From Selaginella moellendorffii (Eukaryota; Streptophyta; Lycopodiopsida; Selaginellales; Selaginellaceae): DNA of 64,000 bases. Under the pieces are notes generated by a model. That model was not told the origin of the DNA, searched no databases, and saw only the letters and a program-made list of their open reading frames with translations. The position numbers were made by a program, and so were the translations under genes. The stretch covers positions 248,001 through 312,000 of the forward strand of contig NW_003314297.1 of assembly GCF_000143415.4 (NCBI RefSeq). Direction: 5' to 3'. This document shows, piece by piece, positions 55,076-64,000 of the stretch; within the stretch, counting starts at the first letter, position 1; every line of letters starts with the position of its first letter.

Positions 55076-56080
55076 TCATACCAGCCGACAACCCGCACAA
55101 AACAACGTCATTGAGTGCAGATACAACCGCAAACCTTTGAAACGTTTTTTCAACATCTCTACAACCCTTGAGTGAGCATACAAAATATTCGGAAGCGCGT
55201 TCAGTATAGCATCTGCATTCTCGCCTATAACATTAGGTGTACGACTGCATAGTCTAGACAGCAGCACACAAGAAGCTTTTTTAGTTTCGTGAAAAGAATC
55301 CAACAAAGTCACGCAGATTACCTGCAAAAGCAGCCAATTGGAACACAAAAGAAAAAACCACTAAGACTGAATTCACCCTTGCTATGTGCTCAGAGAACTC
55401 ACGAACGCCCTCCACTGAGCACTGACAAATTATCGCACTGAGCAAGTTGATTAAACTTACACGTATCTCTTCGGAATGTTCAAGAACTGGACTGTCACAA
55501 AGTTTTCCAGATCCAAACAAAGGGAAAATCAGTAAAGCCGCTCAGCTATTGCAGGAACTATCACAAAGGTTGTTTGCTCCACCTGCATCAAAATTAGCAC
55601 AGAAGCATTGGAACTTAAAATCCTACATCTCGACTCGACAGCTCTCTACGGGGTCGTGAAGGGACCAGTTTCAGTAGAAACAATCTAAACCATCAACAAA
55701 TTTTGTTTTTTTCTTGGGAGATAGAAAGGCGAAAGAAAAAATACCTGGAGCAACGAGACTCGGTCAAATAAGCTTGTCAACGCGCTCCAATGCCTTTGCC
55801 TGGTGTTTCGATCCGGATCGGAGAGGTACTTTAAATCTCTCTGGATCGTCTAGAAAAAAAGAAAATCACTCCATCACTCAACGCGATCGCTTACCTGGAC
55901 GAAAGCCGTGGCAGCTATGGCTTGATTGATCGCATTCGAGGGAGCGGCATCGCGAAGAGCAAAATACCTGCTAGGTAGACTTTCCCGATGAGAAATCCAA
56001 GGACGAGGCCTCTGCCAAGCTCCAGAAACTAAAAAGGATGGAATTAGAGTTTTGAGTTGTTTTACCTCAGGCATTGGCAA
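55076..56080 (-). pseudogene. HEAT-repeat gene fragment resembling dynein assembly factor DNAAF5 (HEATR2)
   Basis: Exon-like blocks in order are: ESLPSRYFALRDAAPSN (to donor at 55895), the 35-codon exon 55849-55745 (TIQRDLKYLSDPDRNTRQRH), then LHDPVESCRVEM, VLILMQVEQTTFVIVPAIAE, and SPVLEHSEEIRVSLINLL with LLDSFHETKKASCVLLSRL (55500-55270). The last three blocks lie in different frames with stops between, and the gene stops about a third of the way through the expected HEAT array. DNAAF5 helps pre-assemble axonemal dynein arms and is expected in plants with swimming sperm. The family assignment rests on the HEAT pattern and the N-terminal DPDRxTR box and is tentative. Confidence 0.45.
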
Positions 56081-56132
56081 TCGAGGGGGACGTCAATGGC
56101 GCTGCGGTTTTCTCTGCCTTGCCGAGGATCTC

Positions 56133-56370
56133 TCTGTCAATGGATTTAGAACAGGTAGACGCAATTCTTCCTTCTTTATTTCTTTCTCCATGGACTAGTC
56201 AAGGTATTCTTTGGAAATGCTTTTTCATTACTAACTTCTTGATTTGCTGGTGAACGAGGCTGTGAAAGAGTTCGTGCTACAGTTTCATGGCTTTGTAGTC
56301 CCTCAAGAATGGGCTGAGTGCATCAATCGACTCTTGAAACCTTGCAATGCTGTTGCTTGTCTTAATATTT
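56133..56370 (+). other. Short coding-like scrap, unknown
   Basis: MDLEQ (56133) and, after a possible intron, EAVKEFVLQFHGFVVPQE and EWAECINRLLKPCN (about 56257-56346) read like the first exons of a gene that is then cut off by AT-rich DNA at 56360-56550. It is divergent from the HEAT-repeat fragment. No family recognised. Confidence 0.3.
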
Positions 56371-56659
56371 AAATATACGTAAATATTTTAGGATATATTG
56401 TTATTCATTTAGATAAATTATGTATTTATAATTTATAAACTTTCCTAAACATTTCAGTTTATGTGATGATTAATATTAATTTTGATGTTTCTATCCATTT
56501 GATTAATAAATAATACTAAACAGAAATAAACACAACATAACTCCAACACTCTTCAAAGGCATGGAACTTGTAAACCCAAACAACATGGTCGTCTACGAAA
56601 CTATGTCTTTTACATCACCAAAGAAATCTTTACATGACATACAAAATGCCTGGAATTCG

Positions 56660-57320
56660 CAGCAACTAGATTAAAACCTTGGAAGCTTAGTTATCACTAT
56701 GTTGATCATCTCAAAAGAACCATGTTCAGTATACGTGTTTAAAAGAGTGGTCCAGGAAACAAGATCACGCTGTGGCATAACACTGACAAAAGACGTGGTT
56801 GCATCAATATCGAAAAAGAGCATGGCTTCCGAGAAGAATGTTTTTTGTTTTTGTTTTTGTTGCATTAATGTCTCCATGAAGAGCGTAACCAGTAAGATAG
56901 TGTTGCAGCACACTAAGTCCGTCATATGCAACTCATCAAACATTCGTTTAGATTCCAAAAGATGCCCTTATTGGGCATATGCATTCTACAGCACTGTCCA
57001 GCAAACGAGGCTGTCTTCTGGCATTCCAAACACCGAAAGATTCTTGGCATCTTCAAAATATCCTTGAGATGTGGAGCAAGAAATCAAAGCTGTATAAGAA
57101 ATTAGATCGTGCTCAGGCATTTGATTAAACAAGTCCTTTGAAATCTTCTATCCAGCTTTGGCAAAAGGATTCAACATTGCATTCCAAGTTGCCGTGTTAT
57201 GCACTGGAATAGTCTGGAAAAGATGCCAAGCATCTTGCAGATGCCCATTCTGCGCAAACGCAGTCCAAGACACTAGATCTTTAGTCGGCATCTTCTCTTT
57301 GCTCCATTGATATCACGAGT
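56660..57320 (-). pseudogene. Degenerate PPR gene fragment
   Basis: Minus-strand pieces include MPTKDLVSWTAFAQNGHLQD, TATWNAMLNPFAKAG, MPEHDLISYTALISC, MFDELHMTDLVCCNTILL and MPQRDLVSWTTLLNTY. They are S/P-type PPR motifs in order but contain stop codons and a (KQ)n-like insertion (MQQKQKQKTFF). No E or DYW domain remains. Confidence 0.85.
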
Positions 57321-57536
57321 GAGATGAGTTTTCTAGTGTAAACAACAGGATTCCTATTAAAGACAAGGATCCACAGCACATTCTCAGGTAGAGTCCCCAC
57401 TCAACCAAAACTTATCAGCAAACCAAACGAGCACGGATATTCCGTCACTATAACGTACAGCGACATTCTCGGCTATGGCGGATTGAGGAGACCTAATTCA
57501 GTGCGGCATGGCGCCAGTGTAGGTCTGGGATTCGCG

Positions 57537-60347
<2,811 letters not shown>

Positions 60348-60522
60348 TTGCGGGGAAAGGAAGATAGCCACCATATCCATCCATATATGCTATGTACAGG
60401 TGTAAATAGCATTGATCCGGACGAACTAATCGTTCTAAAGAAGAAGAAGAAGAAAAGAAGGAAGAAGAGGAATAACTTTTGATTTTATGTACAAAACAAA
60501 ATAATAACCTAATGACTCGTGC

Positions 60523-60528
60523 CACGTG
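60523..60528. promoter_or_regulatory. G-box (CACGTG) upstream of 6-phosphogluconate dehydrogenase
   Basis: A palindromic CACGTG within GCCACGTGGA lies 188 bp upstream of the ATG. G-boxes bind bZIP and bHLH factors and are often linked to light or stress control in plants; function here is inferred. Confidence 0.5.
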
Positions 60529-60657
60529 GAACGCATAGAGCGGTTCGATCTGCCACCCCATTGGACGGCCGATGTCCCGCGGAGCTTTTTTGAATTCAAA
60601 ATCCGCGAAACCTACCAGTCCACAATTCGAACACGGGACCTCAATGCGTGTCCACGC

Positions 60658-60663
60658 TATAAA
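60658..60663 (+). promoter_or_regulatory. TATA box of the 6-phosphogluconate dehydrogenase gene
   Basis: TATAAA, in a GC-rich context (CGCTATAAAGC), lies 52 bp upstream of the inferred start codon, a normal distance for a plant core promoter with a short leader. Confidence 0.6.
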
Positions 60664-60715
60664 GCTGGAAGAAGGGTCTCCTTGCCCTGTTCCTCATTCC
60701 TCCTCCTCCACAGCT

Positions 60716-62179
60716 ATGGCGTCTCTAGGGCATCAGGGCGGCAGCCGGCTAGGGCTCGCGGGGCTGGCCGTGATGGGCCAGAATCTGGCGCTCAACGTCG
60801 CGGAGAAGGGATTCCCCATCTCCGTCTACAACCGGACGGCGAGCAAGGTCGACGACACGGTGGATCGCGCGGCGCGCGAGGGCAATCTCCCGCTCTACGG
60901 CTTCAAGGATCCGGGTGAGTTCGTGGCGTCGCTCCAGAAGCCGCGCGTGATCATAATCCTGGTCAAGGCCGGGCGGCCGGTGGACGAGACGATCGAGCTG
61001 CTGTCGAGCTTCCTGGAGCCCGGGGATTGCATCATCGATGGGGGGAACGAGTGGTACGAGAATACCGAGCGCCGGGCCGAGGCCGTGCGGCAGAAGGGGC
61101 TCTTGTATCTGGGAATGGGGGTCTCTGGCGGTGAAGAGGGCGCTCGCTATGGCCCCTCACTTATGCCCGGTGGAGCCGTGGAGGCTTTCAAGTACATAGA
61201 GGATGTTGTGAAGAAGATCGCTGCTCAGGTGGACGATGGCCCCTGCGTGACTTACGTTGGCCCTGGTGGAGCTGGGAACTTCGTGAAGATGGTTCACAAT
61301 GGGATCGAGTATGGCGACATGCAGCTCATCTCCGAGGCCTACGACGTGCTCAAGTCCGTGGGTGGCCTCACCAACAAGGAGCTCCACGAGACTTTTGCGC
61401 AGTGGAACAAGGGCGAGCTCGAGAGCTTCCTGATCGAGATCACGTCCCACATCTTCTCGGTCAAGGACGACAAGGGCGATGGCGAGCTCGTGGACAAGGT
61501 CCTGGACAAGACGGGCATGAAAGGCACCGGGAAGTGGACCGTCCAGCAGGCCGCGGAGCTCTCGGTGGCGGCTCCCACGATCGAGGCGTCGCTCGACTCG
61601 AGGTTCCTGAGCGGCCTCAAGGAGGAGAGAGTGGCGGCGGCCAAGAACTTCAAGGAGCTCGGGGTGTCGGACATCTTGGCTCCCAGCAACGTCGACAAGA
61701 AGGAGCTCATCGACGGCGTCCGGAAGGCGCTGTACGCGTCCAAGATCTGCAGCTACGCCCAAGGCATGAACTTGATCCGGGCCAAGAGCATGGAGAAGAG
61801 CTGGAACCTCAACTTGGGCGAGCTGGCTCGGATCTGGAAGGGGGGCTGCATCATCCGGGCGGTGTTCCTGGACCGGATCAAAAAGGCCTACGACCGCAAC
61901 CCGGATCTGGCCAATCTGCTCATGGATCCCGAGTTTGCGACCGAGATGGTGGAGCGGCAGGGCGCTTGGAGGAAAGTGGTGACGCTGGCGATCAATGCCG
62001 GGATCAGCACCCCGGGGATGAGCGCGAGCTTGGCCTACTTCGACACGTACAGGCGCTCGCGACTGCCCGCGAATCTCGTCCAGGCGCAGCGCGATTATTT
62101 TGGAGCTCACACCTACGAGCGAGTGGATCAAAGCGGGTGGTTTCACAGCGAGTGGCACAAGCTCGCGTCGGCCTTGTGA
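60716..62179 (+). CDS. PGD: 6-phosphogluconate dehydrogenase (decarboxylating), NADP-dependent
   Basis: An intronless ORF of 487 residues. It catalyses the oxidative pentose-phosphate step from 6-phosphogluconate to ribulose 5-phosphate plus CO2 and NADPH. Visible motifs are the coenzyme loop GLAGLAVMGQNLALNVA, the switch NRTASKVD, DGGNEWYENTERR, LGMGVSGGEEGARYGPSLMP with the substrate-binding serine, the active-site lysine in NFVKMVHNGIEYGD, the tetramer segment SNVDKKELIDGVRKALYASK, and PGMSASLAYFDTYR near the C-terminus. I chose the ATG at 60716 because MASLGHQGG begins at the usual place; the upstream in-frame extension crosses the TATA box. No transit peptide is evident, so the cytosol is likely. 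The C-terminal SAL is not a canonical peroxisomal signal. Lack of introns is usual for this plant gene family. Confidence 0.97.
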   Translation: MASLGHQGGSRLGLAGLAVMGQNLALNVAEKGFPISVYNRTASKVDDTVDRAAREGNLPLYGFKDPGEFVASLQKPRVIIILVKAGRPVDETIELLSSFLEPGDCIIDGGNEWYENTERRAEAVRQKGLLYLGMGVSGGEEGARYGPSLMPGGAVEAFKYIEDVVKKIAAQVDDGPCVTYVGPGGAGNFVKMVHNGIEYGDMQLISEAYDVLKSVGGLTNKELHETFAQWNKGELESFLIEITSHIFSVKDDKGDGELVDKVLDKTGMKGTGKWTVQQAAELSVAAPTIEASLDSRFLSGLKEERVAAAKNFKELGVSDILAPSNVDKKELIDGVRKALYASKICSYAQGMNLIRAKSMEKSWNLNLGELARIWKGGCIIRAVFLDRIKKAYDRNPDLANLLMDPEFATEMVERQGAWRKVVTLAINAGISTPGMSASLAYFDTYRRSRLPANLVQAQRDYFGAHTYERVDQSGWFHSEWHKLASAL

Positions 62180-62341
62180 GGGAGGAGCCGTGAACACGCA
62201 CTTTTGGTGCGCGTCGGTTTTGGATGGATAAAAGGCCATGGATGGAGACCCTCTTTTCTTTATACTTTTTGATTATTTGGATGGACTAACTTAAAAAGGT
62301 AATAAACCAAGTCCATCTTAAACCATGCCATCTTCGTCACC

Positions 62342-62700
62342 CTTGTGATACATTATCGTGAACAATGCAACGGACAAAGTCTTTCAACTTTCCTTCCCAT
62401 AAAAATGCCTCGTTCCTCGGACGACCTTTGTTAGCTCCCATTTTCGACTCCACAATGCCTGCTAGCCGGTCAAGTTTCGTTGCTAGCCGGTCGATGCTGT
62501 ACACGTATAGGACAGCATACTTAAAGGAAGATCATCGAGCGGAGGTGGCATACCTTGGCTGCCATGTGGAGGATCGTCTCCTTCGCGGTCTAGTTAAGGA
62601 ATGAAATAGGGCAGTGTTAAGTATTCTAAAGCAAACCAAAGAAAATTCTTTGATGGAGGAACCATGGCAATTGCAATGACGTTGAGATTGCTGGGCAAAA
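62342..62700 (-). other. Possible gene fragment, unknown
   Basis: A minus-strand reading gives ILPSNLNVIAIAM, then after an apparent intron TAKETILHMAAK, then after a very short (34-nt) interval YAVLYVYSIDRLATKLDRLAG, SKMGANKGRPRNEAFLWEG and KDFVRCIVHDN before a stop near 62342. The continuity across plausible splice sites suggests the 3' exons of a real gene, but I do not recognise it and the 5' end is missing or unreadable. Confidence 0.3.
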
Positions 62701-63160
62701 TGCACGATCGATGGTGGCAAGGGCATGGTGTTGGCTGATTCACAGCCTTTGGGAATCATCACTGGCGTGAAGAAGCCGGCATCGTTGTGGATTTTGTCTT
62801 GTGAATGTCCCGTGGCGAGTTGACATACCCTTTGCTCTTGAGTCCGAGAGCTAAGGAGCTTGTGGGAGTGAAGTAGTGGAAAGAATTTTCTCGTGTTTAA
62901 TGCTTTCGTTCCTCACAGTCAACGGTAGTCAATCTTGGTCAGTCTGTCAATATTATTCCATCTCTTCTTCCTGCAGCAACAAGCAGAGCCTGGGTATGGC
63001 GGGGAAACGCGAAGCTGTGCACGATCAGGCGTCCCGGGGCTACTGTCACAAAAATGCAACACAGGCCTCAAATAAACCTTGCACGGCGGTGGTAGAATCC
63101 TGCTTTAAGAGTACTTGGATTCGAAGAAACATGATACACACAACTAGTTTAGTTGTCCTT
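62701..63160. other. Intergenic, nothing recognised
   Basis: No convincing coding sequence or repeat is seen in this stretch between the fragment at 62342-62700 and the Brr2 end. Confidence 0.4.
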
Positions 63161-63164
63161 CACC

Positions 63165-63262
63165 TCTGCAAGAACAAGCATTTGATGAGAAGAGGAAGTC
63201 TCACTCCTCCATTGCACAACCCGCTTCACCGCCGCCTACCTGCGAGAACAAGCATTCAATGA
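63165..63262 (+). repeat. Partial duplicate of the Brr2 3' end
   Basis: GAACAAGCATTTGATGAGA and CACTCCTCCATTGCACAACC...GCTTCACCGCCGCC at 63170-63238 repeat 63248-63335 (GAACAAGCATTCAATGAGA, then ACTCTTCCATTGCACGAAC...GCTTCACCACCGCC). The second copy contains the Brr2 stop and last codons, so the first is a decayed duplicate of them. Confidence 0.75.
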
Positions 63263-63292
63263 GAAAGAAAAATACATTGAAAAACCGAATCC

Positions 63293-64000
63293 TTACTCTT
63301 CCATTGCACGAACTTCTCCCGCTTCACCACCGCCGGCAGCTTCCTTGACATCGATGGTCACGTCGTACTCCTGATCGCAACCGAGGTACGCGTCACACAT
63401 GAAGTAGAGCTTATAGTTCTTGACACCCGCCTCCTGCGGAGTGAACTCCAGCTTGCACTTGTTCCTCCGCTGCAGTGTCACCCTCTTGATCGCCAGCAGC
63501 ACATTGTTCGCAGTGTCGCCGAGAACTAGCCACCACCCCTCTTCCCTCGTCTTTGCAAGCCTGGGAGCCTCCACGATTCCAACCTCCTCGTTTCCTTCCA
63601 CTTCCCTCTCCAGCGTCACCTGAACAGCAACTGGCTCTCCCACGGTCGCCTCTGCCTCGTCCAGCACCTCGAAAGCCATATCGATGTTTGGAAACCGGTT
63701 GCACGTCCGAGCGATTGCTAGCAGCTGCGAGTCGTCCATTCCCAGCAGCTCCCGCCTTTCCCCGTCTTCCATCTCGAGCAGATCAAACACCGTCTCCACG
63801 TTCCTCTCCTTGCACTTCTTCGCTAGATCCTTGGTGAAGTGCGGGAGCTGCAGGAGCACCGAGTCTCGCTCCCACAGTCCCTGCGTTACCATCTGACTTA
63901 TCTCCATGGCTGCAAGCGCCGGGTTGAGCCAAGCGTTGCTGGCTATCACGTCGACCATGGCCTGGAGAAGCTTGATTGCCTGGAGCAGCACCTCACGCTG
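63293..64000 (-). CDS. BRR2: U5 snRNP helicase Brr2 (DExH-box), C-terminal part; 5' end outside window
   Basis: The frame is open to the window edge. The 235 residues present match the end of the second Sec63 unit of Brr2, the ATPase that unwinds U4/U6 during spliceosome activation. Signature stretches are LLQAMVDVIASNAWLNPAL, LAAMEISQMVTQGLWERDS, LLQLPHFTKDLAKKC, VFDLLEMEDGERRELL, ARTCNRFPNIDM, EEGWWLVLGDTANNVLLAIK, and YFMCDAYLGCDQEYDVTIDV near the end. The C-terminus (AAGGGEAGEVRAMEE) is the usual short acidic tail. No intron lies in the visible part. Function is firm by family; only the tail can be seen. Confidence 0.95.
   Translation of the reverse strand, partial: QREVLLQAIKLLQAMVDVIASNAWLNPALAAMEISQMVTQGLWERDSVLLQLPHFTKDLAKKCKERNVETVFDLLEMEDGERRELLGMDDSQLLAIARTCNRFPNIDMAFEVLDEAEATVGEPVAVQVTLEREVEGNEEVGIVEAPRLAKTREEGWWLVLGDTANNVLLAIKRVTLQRRNKCKLEFTPQEAGVKNYKLYFMCDAYLGCDQEYDVTIDVKEAAGGGEAGEVRAMEE

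Noticed and set aside
61157-62239. 360-codon antisense ORF over 6-phosphogluconate dehydrogenase
   Set aside because: Mirror of a GC-rich coding sequence; no recognisable protein features.

Overview
This is a land-plant nuclear window, most likely from a lycophyte close to Selaginella moellendorffii. The clues are very small spliceosomal introns (mostly 45-76 nt in every gene resolved here), GC-rich exons in AT-rich repeat-laden intergenic DNA, several PPR genes of the organelle RNA-editing (PLS-DYW) class, and clear plant housekeeping orthologues. The species is inferred; no species-specific marker was tested.

Layout. 0-1.5 kb: 3' part of a DYW-type PPR gene. 3.7-23.7 kb: a decayed inverted duplication. 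Its arms (3665-9835 and 19342-23672) each carry a succinate dehydrogenase iron-sulphur subunit gene (intact in the right arm, nonsense-mutated in the left) and a broken PPR copy. The spacer holds a decayed Ty3/Gypsy element, a 100-N assembly gap with vector-like sequence at its edge, and an uncharacterised gene. A self-incompatibility S1-like (SPH) gene sits in a block found only in the left arm. 25.1-26.6 kb: a six-exon uncharacterised gene. 26.8-27.9 kb: PPR debris.

28.9-42.1 kb is the most unusual region. It encodes, divergently around a repeat-rich centre, a minus-strand HAD/FCP1-like gene and a ParB-like gene, and a plus-strand DDE/RNase-H-fold transposase-like gene, followed by a small acidic ORF. 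More than twenty copies of one near-perfect 22-24 bp palindrome are scattered through this stretch and were not seen elsewhere in the window. In the ParB-like gene most introns are tiny (34-54 nt) and built around the palindrome; in the HAD-like gene two copies are translated. I interpret the block as one large, partly decayed mobile element with its own palindrome family, possibly introner-like and possibly a binding site for the ParB-like or transposase-like protein.

43.6-64 kb is gene-dense: an intact 938-residue PPR whose DYW deaminase has lost its catalytic glutamate; PRMT1 (nine exons, one of 11 nt); MNS3-type ER mannosidase; a 471-residue protein of unknown function; a decayed HEAT-repeat gene resembling dynein assembly factor DNAAF5; PPR debris; a zinc-finger-extended glutamate-dehydrogenase-like gene; intronless 6-phosphogluconate dehydrogenase; and the 3' end of Brr2. 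Except for the SDHB copies, the PPR family and the 28.9-42.1 kb block, the genes do not share a pathway; the neighbourhood is a normal eukaryotic mixture.
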